Counted from the stretch's first letter, positions 50,172-59,122 are shown. The stretch: 64,000 bases of DNA from Fretibacterium sp. OH1220_COT-178 (GCF_003860125.1 NZ_RQYL01000004.1:62001-126000); one strand, 5' to 3'. Numbers and translations are program-made. Notes: generated by a model from the sequence alone, not told the origin.

Positions 50172-51302
50172 ATGAAACTGCTCACCGGCGGCAGGGTGAT
50201 CGAGGGTAAAACGCTGAGGGAAGGTCATGCGCTCCTCTTCTCGGATCGGGTGCTCTCCTGTATCCCGGAGGATGCGGCCGACGGGATCGACGCCGAGCGC
50301 ATACACCTGAACGGGGAATACGTCTGTCCGGGACTCGTGGACATCCACGTTCATGGCGCCCGGGGCATCGACATCATGGACGCTACGGACGAGGCCGTGG
50401 ACAATCTGAGCCTCGCCATGGCGCGGAACGGGACCACCGCCTTCGCCCCCGCTTCCGTGACCGCGCCGATGCCCGAACTCGAGGCCGCGGTCGAGGCCGT
50501 ACGCCGGGGAATGCGACGGTCCCTTCCGGGCGCGGCCCTGATCGGCATCCACCTCGAGGGCCCATGGATCGAGCCGGAGATGAAGGGGGCGCATCCGCCG
50601 GAATGGATTCTCGCGAAACCGGATGCCGAGTGGGTGGCCGAGCGTGCGGACGCCATACGCATCCTCACCTACTCGCCGATGCTCGATCCCGATCATGCGT
50701 TCTTGAGGCACCTGCTCGAGCTCGGCATCGTCCCCTCGCTGGGACATACCACAGCCGATTTTGACGCGGCGCGTTCGGCCATAGAGGCCGGCGCCAGGTC
50801 GATCACGCACCTGTTCAACGCCCAGATGGGACTCCATCATCGGCGCCCGGGGATGATCGGGGCGGCTGCGGTGACGGAGGTGATGTGCGAGCTCATCGCC
50901 GACGGCCACCATATCCGTTCCGAGCTCTTCGAGCCCCTCTGCCGTCTCATCGGAACGGATCGGCTGATCCTGATTACGGACGCCATCCGATCCGCCGGAC
51001 TGCCCGACGGGGAATACGACTTTGCGGGCGGTCGGGTTCGGGTCGAGGACGGCCTGCCCGTTCAGCCGGACGGGACGATCGCCGGCAGTTCCCTGGCCCT
51101 GAACCGAGCGGTGCAAAACTTCCGGCTCGCCACGGGACGTCCCCTCCCGGAGGTCATCGGCATGGCGGCGCGAAACCCGGCCCGCCTCCTTGGGCTGACG
51201 CGCAAGGGCAGCCTGGATCCGGGGTCCGATGCCGATATCGTCTGTCTGGACGAGGATCTGAACGTGGCCATGACCTTCGTCGGCGGGAGACGGGTCGTCT
51301 AG
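50172..51302 (+). CDS. nagA: N-acetylglucosamine-6-phosphate deacetylase
   Basis: A 376-residue amidohydrolase removing acetate from GlcNAc-6-P. CPGLVDIHVHGARGID (metal HxH), GIHLEGPWIEPEMKGAH (metal Glu), LGHTTADFDAAR, THLFNAQMGLHHR and LITDAIRSAG (catalytic Asp) are in order and complete. The ATG has AGAGGAGG upstream. Its product is the NagB substrate. A strong terminator follows. Confidence 0.94.
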   Translation: MKLLTGGRVIEGKTLREGHALLFSDRVLSCIPEDAADGIDAERIHLNGEYVCPGLVDIHVHGARGIDIMDATDEAVDNLSLAMARNGTTAFAPASVTAPMPELEAAVEAVRRGMRRSLPGAALIGIHLEGPWIEPEMKGAHPPEWILAKPDAEWVAERADAIRILTYSPMLDPDHAFLRHLLELGIVPSLGHTTADFDAARSAIEAGARSITHLFNAQMGLHHRRPGMIGAAAVTEVMCELIADGHHIRSELFEPLCRLIGTDRLILITDAIRSAGLPDGEYDFAGGRVRVEDGLPVQPDGTIAGSSLALNRAVQNFRLATGRPLPEVIGMAARNPARLLGLTRKGSLDPGSDADIVCLDEDLNVAMTFVGGRRVV

Positions 51303-51311
51303 GCCGATTCG

Positions 51312-51368
51312 CCGAAGCCAAAACGAGAGGGCCCCCGGTCCGGGACAGCCCTCTCGTTTTGACTTCGG
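51312..51368 (+). terminator. strong bidirectional terminator between nagA and the VOC gene
   Basis: A perfect 13-base-pair stem (AAAACGAGAGGGC at 51320-51332 and GCCCTCTCGTTTT at 51348-51360), extended outward by CCGAAG/CTTCGG (51312-51317, 51363-51368). The A- and T-runs at the stem base let it act on both convergent transcripts. Confidence 0.85.
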
Positions 51369-51398
51369 CTCCAATCCGCCCCTTCGCCCAAGATGGGG

Positions 51399-51761
51399 CT
51401 ACTTCGCCGGCAGAACCTCCAGCCAATAGCCGTCGGGATCCTGGATAAAGTAGATCCCCATCTTCTCGTTCTCGTAGCAGATCCAGCCCCTCTCCCGGTG
51501 AAAGTCCCGCATACCCTCGAAATCGTCAGCCCTGAAGGCCAGGTGAAACTCCTGATCCCCCAGGTCGTAGGGCTGCGTGCGCTCCTTCAGCCAGGTGAGC
51601 TCCAGGGTGAACCCCTCCTTGCCGTCCCCGAGATAGACGATGATGAACGCCTCGTCCGTGATACGCCGTACCTCTTTGAGCCCCAAGGCCTCCTCGTAAA
51701 AGGCCATGCTCCTCTCGAGGTCCAGGACGTTGAAGTTGAAGTGGCAAAAATGCGCTTTCAT
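51399..51761 (-). CDS. VOC-family (glyoxalase I-like) protein
   Basis: A 120-residue single vicinal-oxygen-chelate domain pair: FCHFNFNVLDLERSMAFYEEALG at the start, FTLELTWLKER with a metal-ligand Glu, FHLAFRADDFEG and the end FIQDPDGYWLEVLP. The pattern is that of lactoylglutathione lyase-type proteins; four metal ligands (His 7, Glu, His, Glu) are plausible. Whether it detoxifies methylglyoxal is not shown by context. The ATG at 51759-51761 has GAGGGGGG upstream. Confidence 0.85.
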   Translation of the reverse strand: MKAHFCHFNFNVLDLERSMAFYEEALGLKEVRRITDEAFIIVYLGDGKEGFTLELTWLKERTQPYDLGDQEFHLAFRADDFEGMRDFHRERGWICYENEKMGIYFIQDPDGYWLEVLPAK

Positions 51762-51808
51762 TGCGGCACCCCCCTCAAAAAAATGCAACAAGGACGATCG
51801 GCTCGGCG

Positions 51809-53611
51809 CTAATCCTCATCCTCGTCCGAAACCACCTGTATCCGCAGCTCCTCCAGCCGCGCCTCCTCGACGGAGTCCGGGGCCTTGGAGAGGAGACACT
51901 GGGCCTTTTGCGTCTTCGGGAAGGGCATAACCTCCCGGATGGACTGCCCGCCGCAGAGCAGGGTCGCCAGCCGGTCCATCCCCAGGGCGATGCCTCCGTG
52001 GGGGGGAGTCCCGTAGGAAAGCGCCTCCAAAAAGAAGCCGAAGCGCCGCTTCGCCTCCTCCGGCGATATCCCCAGACACTGGAAGGCCCTGGATTGTACG
52101 TGCGGATCGTGAATGCGGATGGAGCCGCCGCCCACCTCGTTGCCGTTGAGCACGCAATCGTAGGCACGGGCCAGGGCACGACCGGGATCGGACTCCATGA
52201 GGTCGAGCTCCTCCAGCACGGGGGAGGTGAAGGGGTGGTGCATGGCTGTCCAGCGCTTCTCCTCCTCGCTCCACTCGAAAAGCGGGAAACGCGTAACCCA
52301 AAGGAATCTCCAGGCCTTATCGTCCAGCAATCCCCGGGATTTGCCCAGGTCCAGGCGCAGAACGCCCAGGATCGTACAGGCCTTGGCGCGGTCGGCATCG
52401 GCCACCACAAACAGGGCATCGCCATCGTTCAACCCGGCAAGCACCCTCAGGCGAGCCAGTTCCGACTCGGAGAGAAACTTGACCAGGGGCCCTTTGAACG
52501 TCCCCTCCCTGAGCTGAAACGCCGCCAAGCCGGAGGCCCCGAACTTCTTGGCCCTCTCCTCCAGGTCGGCGAGCTCCTTGCGAGACAGGGAGGCTCCGCC
52601 GGGAAGCGCCAGGGCGCGCACCACGCCCCCCTTCGCGATAAGGGCGCGGAAGGGCTCGAAGGAGGATTCCGCGAACACCGTTCCCACGTCGCAGAGTTGC
52701 AGCGGGATGCGGAGGTCGGGCTTGTCGCTGCCGTAGAGGTCCATGGCGTCCCAATAGGTCATGCGGTCGAAGGGGACGGGGATGTCGACCCCGAGAATTT
52801 CCTTGAAGAGTCCTTTCATGTAGCCCTCGATGAGCTCCATCACATCGTCCTCGACGACGTAGCTCATCTCGATGTCGACCTGCGTGAACTCCGGCTGTCG
52901 GTCGGCCCGCAGATCCTCGTCCCGGAAACACCTGGCGATCTGATAGTAGCGGTCGCAACCGCCGATCATCAGAATCTGTTTGAAGAGCTGAGGGGATTGG
53001 GGAAGCGCATAGAACGCTCCCGGAGTGATCCGGCTCGGGACCAGGTAGTCCCGCGCCCCCTCCGGAGTCGCCTTCGTGAGCATGGGGGTCTCGACCTCCA
53101 TGAAGCCACGCTCGTCCAGGTATCTATGGGTGAAGGCATTCATTCGGCTGCGGACGCGGAGGTTGTGCTGCATCCTCTCGCGGCGGAGATCCAGGTAGCG
53201 ATAGGTCAGGCGCAGGTTCTCGTCGACCTTGTCGGTCCCCTCCCCGACCTCGAAGGGCAGAGGCGCGGCGGAGGACAGAAGCAGGAAGTCCTCCGCCACG
53301 ATCTCCACACGCCCCGTCTTGAGGGAGGGATTCTCGGTCCCCTCGGGCCGAGTGCGAAGCCGGCCCTTCACGGCGATGCAATATTCACTCCTGAGGTCCC
53401 CCGCGCGCGCGTGGACATCCCCCGCTTCGGGATCGAAGACCACCTGAACGGAGCCGCTGTAATCCCAGAGTTCCAAAAAGATGATGCCTCCCAAATCACG
53501 GCGGCGGCGAACCCAGCCGTTGGCCCTTACCGAACTGCCGATCTCGACCGCCCCGAAATCCCCGCACCGCGAAGACCGCTGCCAGGATTTATCGAAAAAA
53601 TCCGTCCGCAT
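51809..53611 (-). CDS. aspS: aspartyl-tRNA synthetase
   Basis: A 600-residue class IIb synthetase of the bacterial type: OB-fold anticodon-binding domain (VRANGWVRRRRDLGGIIFLELWD split), motif 2 YYQIARCFRDEDLRADRQPEFTQ split, the QSPQLFKQ aspartate region, a GAD insertion domain, and motif 3 GGIALGMDRLATLL. Whether it is discriminating or also charges tRNA-Asn is not evident. I chose the ATG at 53609-53611 with AAGGAG nine bases upstream; an ATG 11 codons earlier is possible. An acidic tail (DEDED) ends the protein. Confidence 0.95.
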   Translation of the reverse strand: MRTDFFDKSWQRSSRCGDFGAVEIGSSVRANGWVRRRRDLGGIIFLELWDYSGSVQVVFDPEAGDVHARAGDLRSEYCIAVKGRLRTRPEGTENPSLKTGRVEIVAEDFLLLSSAAPLPFEVGEGTDKVDENLRLTYRYLDLRRERMQHNLRVRSRMNAFTHRYLDERGFMEVETPMLTKATPEGARDYLVPSRITPGAFYALPQSPQLFKQILMIGGCDRYYQIARCFRDEDLRADRQPEFTQVDIEMSYVVEDDVMELIEGYMKGLFKEILGVDIPVPFDRMTYWDAMDLYGSDKPDLRIPLQLCDVGTVFAESSFEPFRALIAKGGVVRALALPGGASLSRKELADLEERAKKFGASGLAAFQLREGTFKGPLVKFLSESELARLRVLAGLNDGDALFVVADADRAKACTILGVLRLDLGKSRGLLDDKAWRFLWVTRFPLFEWSEEEKRWTAMHHPFTSPVLEELDLMESDPGRALARAYDCVLNGNEVGGGSIRIHDPHVQSRAFQCLGISPEEAKRRFGFFLEALSYGTPPHGGIALGMDRLATLLCGGQSIREVMPFPKTQKAQCLLSKAPDSVEEARLEELRIQVVSDEDED

Positions 53612-53670
53612 TCCCTCCAGCTCCTTCTCATTGGAAAACAACATACGATCGAGCCGCCTCCGTCCTCATC

Positions 53671-54651
53671 TTATGCCCGTTCCCGGGCCAGTATCCCCCA
53701 GAGCTCCTCGTGCATATCCGTCCGACAGGCCCCCCGAGGTTCCACAAAACGTCCTATAATTTTTGAATCGATGCCTTCATGGGCGAGGCAGGCTCGGGCT
53801 TCCTCCGCGCCATCGGGCGGCAGGGCCGCCACCAACATCCCCGAGGAAATCAGGTGCAGGGGATCGAAGCCGATTGCGGTGGCAGCCCGGCGCGTGAGGG
53901 GCGAAACCGGGATCGCGTCAAAGTCCAGCGCGATGCCGAGCCCGCAGGCATTGCGTATCTCCAGCAAGCCCCCCTCCAAGCCTCCCTCGGTCGGATCGTG
54001 CAGATAGCGCGCGAAGTCCCGAAGCAGGCGGGCCTCCCGGACGACCGACAGGTCCCCCTGCCAGGACCGCACCTCCTCCAACTCGGAGGGCTCGAGGCAA
54101 GACAAAAGATCCGGCCTGTCATGGGCCAGGATGGACATCCCCTCCAGTCCGGCGTGCCCGGTCACCAGGACGAGATCTCCCTCCTCGATCCGATCGGCAC
54201 TCAGGATACGACGCGAGGGACCCAGCATGGTCCCCACGATGACCGGCCTGTCGTAGCGGTCCGTCAGTTCCGTGTGCCCTCCGACAACGGCAATGCCCAT
54301 ATCCGCGCAGGTCTCGTGCACCTCAGCCATGATGCGCTCAATCAAGGGCAACCCCTCGTTTGAGGGAACGATGAGCGTAACGATCAACCAAGCGGGGTCC
54401 GCCCCCTTGCAGGCGACATCGTTGGCATTGATGTGCACCAAAAGGCGTCCCGCACCGACGGTGGCTCCCACCACGGGATCCGACGCCGCGACGAGATAGG
54501 GAGCGTCTGACCACTGGATCACCGCCGCATCCTCCCCCAGACCGCCGCCGACTGGGACGTCGGGGCGTGGCGCGCCGGAGTAGCGCAGCACCCCCTGCAA
54601 AAGCAGGTCGGGCGGCAATTTTCCCACGATCGTCTTCTCGCTTTCCAGCAT
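53671..54651 (-). CDS. HypE-like AIR-synthase-related protein
   Basis: A 326-residue AIR synthase-related protein with GGGLGEDAAVIQW, LLVHINANDVACKGADPAWLIVTL split, AVVGGHTELTD, HDPTEGGLEGGLLEI and LISSGMLVAALP. It resembles HypE and related ATP-dependent enzymes (ThiL, PurM, SelD share the fold) but lacks HypE's C-terminal cysteine used to form the thiocyanate on hydrogenase, so it is probably not a true HypE. The ATG (54649-54651) follows GGAAGGG. Upstream of aspS by 59 bases. Substrate unknown. Confidence 0.75.
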   Translation of the reverse strand: MLESEKTIVGKLPPDLLLQGVLRYSGAPRPDVPVGGGLGEDAAVIQWSDAPYLVAASDPVVGATVGAGRLLVHINANDVACKGADPAWLIVTLIVPSNEGLPLIERIMAEVHETCADMGIAVVGGHTELTDRYDRPVIVGTMLGPSRRILSADRIEEGDLVLVTGHAGLEGMSILAHDRPDLLSCLEPSELEEVRSWQGDLSVVREARLLRDFARYLHDPTEGGLEGGLLEIRNACGLGIALDFDAIPVSPLTRRAATAIGFDPLHLISSGMLVAALPPDGAEEARACLAHEGIDSKIIGRFVEPRGACRTDMHEELWGILARERA

Positions 54652-54802
54652 GGCACCCTTCCTCCTAAGCCACAAATCGCACACCGTCTTCACACCCGGA
54701 CGGAAAACTGCAGGCCGCTCTCTCGTTCAAGCATTTTAACACCCGACAAGACGACACGCATCCAGAAATCGCCGAAGCCCGGCTTCGGGCATACAGGATA
54801 AG

Positions 54803-54840
54803 ACGGGGACCCCTTCCGCCCAGGGCGGAGGGCTCCCCGT
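54803..54840 (-). terminator. probable terminator of oadB
   Basis: A long GC-rich hairpin: outer stem ACGGGGA/TCCCCGT, inner stem TCCGCC/GGCGGA with a two-to-three-base loop. It lies about 45 bases past the oadB stop. The U-tract is poor (CTTATCC), so efficiency is uncertain. Confidence 0.6.
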
Positions 54841-54885
54841 TTGCCGTCCACGCGGCCGCGGGCCGCGAAAAGCGCCGTTCGATCG

Positions 54886-56067
54886 TCAGGACAAAAGCGT
54901 CAGCATGACTCCCGCGGCGACGGCCGTGCCGATGACCCCAGCCACGTTGGGCCCCATGGCGTGCATCAGGAGATAATTGCCCGGATTTTCGGCCTGCGCC
55001 ACGCGTTGAACCACGCGGGCCGCCATGGGGACTGCGGACACCCCCGCCGAGCCGATCATGGGATTGATCCGCCCGCCCGTGAGCACCTTCATGAGCTGGC
55101 CGCAAAGCACGCCGCCGGCGGTGCTGAAGATGAAGGCCACCAGCCCAAGCAGGATGATGACCAGCGTACGGGCCTGGAGGAAATATTGGGCCTCCATCGT
55201 CGACCCGACGGCCAGCCCCAGGAATATCGTGGTGATGTTGAGGATCTCGTTCTGGGCGGCCAGGCTCAGCCGATCGGTCGCCCCGCACTCCCGCAGGAGA
55301 TTGCCGAACATCAGCATGCCCACCAGAGGGACGGAGGCCGGGAGGATCAGCCCCGCCACGATGGTGCAGATGATGGGGAAGAGGATTTTCTCTCGCTTGC
55401 TGACGGGACGGAGCTGCCCCATTCGGATGGCCCGGTCCTTCTTGGAGGTCAGCAGTTTGATTATGGGGGGCTGGATCAGCGGAACCAGGGACATGTAGCT
55501 GTAAGCGGCCACCGCAATGGCCCCCAGGATCGCCTGCTGCCCCAGCTTCATCGTCAGATAGATGCTGGTGGGGCCGTCGGCCCCGCCGATGATCGCGATG
55601 CTGGCGGCCTGTCTGATGTTGAAGCCTATATCGAGGCCGAACTGGGCCGCGATGGGCCCCACCCAGTTGGCGCTGATAAAGGCTATGAAAACGCCGAACT
55701 GGGCCGCCGCCCCAAGAAGGAAGGTCGTGGGATTGGCGAGGAGCGGTCCGAAATCCGTCAAAGCTCCTATACCCAAAAAGATGATGATGGGATAGATTTC
55801 ATGCTGGGCTCCAAAGTAGACGTAGCGCAGAAACCCCACCGCCCCCTCGGCGTCGGACATGATTCCGGACAGGGGCAGATTGACCAGGAGACATCCGAAG
55901 GCAATGGGCACCAGCAACAGGGGTTCGAATCCCTTGCCGATGGCCATGTAGAGGAGAACCAGGGCGACGATCAGCATGACCACGTTGCCGGTCCCCATGG
56001 ACGAGAACAAAACGGAGAATCCCGAGTTGTTCACCAGGTCGCGTAAGGCTGTGAGATACACTTCCAT
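54886..56067 (-). CDS. oadB: sodium ion-translocating decarboxylase beta subunit
   Basis: A 393-residue, almost wholly hydrophobic protein with about nine to eleven membrane segments. VLLYMAIGKGFEPLLLVPIAFG, GGADGPTSIYLTMKL (the Na+-binding Asp loop) and GNYLLMHAMGPNVAGVIG define the OadB/GcdB/MmdB family. It couples decarboxylation of oxaloacetate, glutaconyl-CoA or methylmalonyl-CoA to Na+ export. No alpha, gamma or biotin-carrier subunit is adjacent, so its partners are elsewhere. The ATG at 56065-56067 has GGAGGG eleven bases upstream, behind a structured leader (56092-56277). Confidence 0.92.
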   Translation of the reverse strand: MEVYLTALRDLVNNSGFSVLFSSMGTGNVVMLIVALVLLYMAIGKGFEPLLLVPIAFGCLLVNLPLSGIMSDAEGAVGFLRYVYFGAQHEIYPIIIFLGIGALTDFGPLLANPTTFLLGAAAQFGVFIAFISANWVGPIAAQFGLDIGFNIRQAASIAIIGGADGPTSIYLTMKLGQQAILGAIAVAAYSYMSLVPLIQPPIIKLLTSKKDRAIRMGQLRPVSKREKILFPIICTIVAGLILPASVPLVGMLMFGNLLRECGATDRLSLAAQNEILNITTIFLGLAVGSTMEAQYFLQARTLVIILLGLVAFIFSTAGGVLCGQLMKVLTGGRINPMIGSAGVSAVPMAARVVQRVAQAENPGNYLLMHAMGPNVAGVIGTAVAAGVMLTLLS

Positions 56068-56091
56068 GACTGCGCTATCCCTCCCAAAATC

Positions 56092-56277
56092 CCCCCGGCC
56101 AGCGACGGGGGCGTCGTCCCGTCGAAACGGGACAAGTTCGAACCCTTCGAGTTCGATTTGGCCTTCAAAAAGACAACTTGGGATAACATAACACAAAAAG
56201 CCCAAATAAGCACGCCGCCCCCTCGGGAAACGAGAAGAATGCCACACGAGCCGAAAAGGTATTGCCCCTCGGCTCGT
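56092..56277 (-). promoter_or_regulatory. structured 5' leader of oadB, unassigned
   Basis: Minus-strand RNA would form: a 9-base-pair stem ACGAGCCGA/TCGGCTCGT (56246-56277), a small CGAAC/GTTCG stem, a perfect 7-base-pair stem GTCCCGT/ACGGGAC closed by UUCG (56116-56133), and CCCCC/GGGGG (56092-56111) just before the ribosome-binding site. The last stem could compete with the translation start. No known riboswitch consensus was recognised, and a clear promoter was not found. Confidence 0.5.
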
Positions 56278-56313
56278 CCTCTGCGTGAATTCCGCCCCAT
56301 TGGCCGTTCCGTG

Positions 56314-56322
56314 TGCTAAAAT
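56314..56322 (+). promoter_or_regulatory. extended -10 promoter of valS
   Basis: TGC followed by TAAAAT (56317-56322), with a poor -35. The predicted start near 56329 gives a 66-base leader to the valS ATG, too short for a T-box. Confidence 0.52.
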
Positions 56323-56394
56323 AACGTGATTTGTCGGTTTCGTTCGAGTGCGGGTACGAGATATTCAATTCTGCAAGGACGGGGTGTTCTGAAG

Positions 56395-59043
56395 ATGAAG
56401 AGAAACAGGGAGTTGCCCAAGGGCTATTCGCCCGACACGATGGAGGAGAGGTGGTACGAGTCCTGGATGCAGGAGGGATTGTTCGACGCGGAGGTCGATC
56501 CCTCCCGTCCGGCGTTCTCCATCGTCATTCCGCCCCCCAACGTCACGGGCTCCCTCCACATGGGACACGCCTTCAACAATACCTTTCAAGATATCCTCTG
56601 CCGGACGAAACGCATGCAGGGGTTCAACGTCCTCTGGCTTCCGGGCACGGACCACGCGGGCATCGCAACCCAGAACGTCGTCGAGAAAAGCCTCGCCGCC
56701 CAGGGGCTGAGCCGTCACGACCTGGGGCGCGAGGCCTTCGTGGAGAGGGTCTGGGAGTGGAAAAAGGTCTATGGGGATCGCATCATCACCCAGATGAAGC
56801 GATTGGGCAACTCCTGCGACTGGCGGAGGGAACGCTTCACCTTCGACGAAGGTCTGTCCCGTGCGGTCCGCTCCGTGTTCGTGCGGCTCTATAAAAAGGA
56901 CCTGATCTACAGGGGCAAGTACATCATCAACTGGTGTCCGCGCTGCCATACGGCCCTCTCCGATCTCGAGGTGGAATACGAGGAGAGGCCGGGGAGCTTC
57001 TATTATGTGCGCTATCCGTTCGTGGATGGCTCGGGGGAGATCGTCGTGGCCACCACCCGTCCGGAGACGATTATCGGCGACGTGGCCATAGCCGTCCACC
57101 CGCGGTCGGAACAGTACCGCGATCTGATCGGCAAGAGGGTGCGTGTGCCGCTGACGGACCGCGAAATTCCCATCATCGAGGACAACATGGTGGATCCCGA
57201 GTTCGGAACCGGTTGCGTGAAGATCACCCCGGCACACGACCCCAACGACTTTCTGGTCGGGCTTCGGCACGACCTGCCGCAGCTGCAGGTCATCGATTCC
57301 GAGGGGATCATGAACGAGAACGCCGGAAAGTATCAGGGGATGACGATCGAGAAGGCCCGCAAGGCCGCGGCGGAGGACCTGGAGGCTCAGGGCCTGTTGG
57401 TGCGCTCCGAGGAGATCTCGCACTCCGTCGGGCATTGCCAACGGTGCAGCACGACCGTGGAGCCGTATCTCTCCGAACAGTGGTTCGTCCGCGTAAAGCC
57501 CTTGGCCGACCGAGGCGTTCAGGCCGTAAAGGACGGACGCATCGCCTGGATTCCCGAGCAGTGGGAGAGGACCTATTTTCAATGGATGGAAAACATCCGC
57601 GACTGGTGCATCTCGCGCCAGCTCTGGTGGGGACATCGCATCCCGGCATGGACCTGTTCCGAGTGCGGGCACATCACCGTCGCGGAGGAGGACCCGACGG
57701 CCTGTGAGCGGTGCGGGGCGCCCGATATTCTTCAGGACGAGGACGTACTGGACACCTGGTTCAGCAGCGCGCTCTGGCCCTTTTCCACGATGGGGTGGCC
57801 GGACGAGACCCCGGAGCTGAAATATTATTACCCGACTTCCCTGATGGTCACGGGATTCGACATCATCTTCTTCTGGGTCGCCCGCATGATCATGATGGGA
57901 CTCGAATTCATGGACGAGGTGCCGTTCCGGGACGTCTACATCCACTCGCTGATTCGGGACGAACACGGACAGAAGATGAGCAAATCCAAGGGGAACGTGA
58001 TCGACCCGCTGGACATGATCGACAAATACGGCGCCGACGCGCTGCGCATGGCCCTCGCGGCGCTCTCCACCCAGGGGCGCGACATCCTGCTCTCGTCCGG
58101 CAGGATCGAGACCTATCGACTCTTTATGAACAAGCTCTGGAACGCGGCGCGATTCGCCCTCATGAACCTCGACGACGAGCGCCAGGCCATCGACCCCGCA
58201 CAGTTGCGGCTTCAGGACCGCTGGATTCTGGACCGCACTCAGGAGATGACGGAGCGGATCACCGGCCTGATCGACGCCTACGACATCGGATCCGCCGCCC
58301 GGGCCCTGTACGACTTCCTCTGGGGTGACGTCTGCGACTGGTATCTGGAGATGGCCAAGCCGGCCCTCAGGGGCGACGAAGGGGAGACCCGCAAAAAGGC
58401 GGTTCAGGGCACCCTCGAGGAGGTTTTCCACACGACCCTGCTTCTCCTTCACCCCTTTATTCCCTTCGTGACGGAGGAGCTGTGGTCCGCCTTCGGCTAC
58501 GGCGGGACCTCCGTCATGCGCACGGCATGGCCCAAGCCCAGGGAGGAGTTCCGATTCGAGGTCGCGGAGGCCATGCGCAACGTCCAGGAGACGGTACGCG
58601 TCCTGCGCAACCTGAGGGCCGAGGCGCGGGTTGCCCCCCAACAATGGATGAACCATGCGACCATCCGGATGGACGACGCCGAACTGAGGGATACCCTCGA
58701 GGGGGCCCTGCAGCAGATTGCCGGATTGTGCCGCATCCGGGAGATCGCGATCCTTCCGATGTCCGCTCCGCGCCCCGCGGCCTCGCTCTCCTCCGTCGTC
58801 GCCTCCGCCGAGGTCAGCCTGCCCGTAGGGGATGTCTTGGACGTAACGGCTGAGATTGCCCGGCTGACTCAGGAGGTCGCCTCGATAGAGAAGACCGTGA
58901 ATGCGAGCCGGGACCGGTTGAACAAACCCGATTTCGTGGCCAGGGCCCCGCAGGAAGTCGTGGAGAAGGAGCGTAACCGTGTCGCGGAGGGTACGGCACA
59001 GATCGCCCGGCTGAAGGAAAATCTGGAGAGCCTCAGCCGCTGA
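56395..59043 (+). CDS. valS: valyl-tRNA synthetase
   Basis: An 882-residue class I synthetase. HIGH-type motif in PPPNVTGSLHMGHAFN, the CP1 editing domain (VATTRPETIIGDVAIAVHP split; PAHDPNDFLVG), two zinc-type CxxC segments (WCPRCHTAL; WTCSECGH with CERCGAP), KMSKSKGNVIDP, an anticodon-binding domain and a C-terminal coiled coil (EIARLTQEVASIEKTVNASRD split). The ATG at 56395 has GGACGGGG about ten bases upstream. It sits alone on the plus strand between minus-strand genes. Confidence 0.96.
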   Translation: MKRNRELPKGYSPDTMEERWYESWMQEGLFDAEVDPSRPAFSIVIPPPNVTGSLHMGHAFNNTFQDILCRTKRMQGFNVLWLPGTDHAGIATQNVVEKSLAAQGLSRHDLGREAFVERVWEWKKVYGDRIITQMKRLGNSCDWRRERFTFDEGLSRAVRSVFVRLYKKDLIYRGKYIINWCPRCHTALSDLEVEYEERPGSFYYVRYPFVDGSGEIVVATTRPETIIGDVAIAVHPRSEQYRDLIGKRVRVPLTDREIPIIEDNMVDPEFGTGCVKITPAHDPNDFLVGLRHDLPQLQVIDSEGIMNENAGKYQGMTIEKARKAAAEDLEAQGLLVRSEEISHSVGHCQRCSTTVEPYLSEQWFVRVKPLADRGVQAVKDGRIAWIPEQWERTYFQWMENIRDWCISRQLWWGHRIPAWTCSECGHITVAEEDPTACERCGAPDILQDEDVLDTWFSSALWPFSTMGWPDETPELKYYYPTSLMVTGFDIIFFWVARMIMMGLEFMDEVPFRDVYIHSLIRDEHGQKMSKSKGNVIDPLDMIDKYGADALRMALAALSTQGRDILLSSGRIETYRLFMNKLWNAARFALMNLDDERQAIDPAQLRLQDRWILDRTQEMTERITGLIDAYDIGSAARALYDFLWGDVCDWYLEMAKPALRGDEGETRKKAVQGTLEEVFHTTLLLLHPFIPFVTEELWSAFGYGGTSVMRTAWPKPREEFRFEVAEAMRNVQETVRVLRNLRAEARVAPQQWMNHATIRMDDAELRDTLEGALQQIAGLCRIREIAILPMSAPRPAASLSSVVASAEVSLPVGDVLDVTAEIARLTQEVASIEKTVNASRDRLNKPDFVARAPQEVVEKERNRVAEGTAQIARLKENLESLSR

Positions 59044-59071
59044 CCCCGGCGGGCACAAGATTCGAAGCACA

Positions 59072-59122
59072 AGACGAGGACGCGGGGCCCGTGTTTTTTC
59101 CACAGGCTCCGCGTCCTCGTCT
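59072..59122. terminator. bidirectional terminator region between valS and a response regulator
   Basis: A perfect 14-base inverted repeat (AGACGAGGACGCGG 59072-59085; CCGCGTCCTCGTCT 59109-59122) encloses a second, smaller hairpin (ACGCGG/CCGTGT) that ends in TTTTTT (59093-59098) on the plus strand. The small hairpin with its U-run would end valS; the large one could stop either convergent transcript. Confidence 0.7.

Larger units (their letters stand above)
56068..56394. other. 327-base divergent intergenic region between oadB and valS
   Basis: No gene is supported. It carries the structured oadB leader on the minus side and an extended -10 for valS on the plus side. A minus-strand open frame runs through it from 56247 in phase with oadB, but it lacks a start signal. 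Confidence 0.6.

Noticed and set aside
53755-53760. TATAAT on the plus strand
   Set aside because: It lies inside the HypE-like coding region with no plus-strand gene to serve.
56365-59103. A 912-codon open frame on the minus strand opposite valS
   Set aside because: Composition and lack of any recognisable motif mark it as the reverse shadow of valS.
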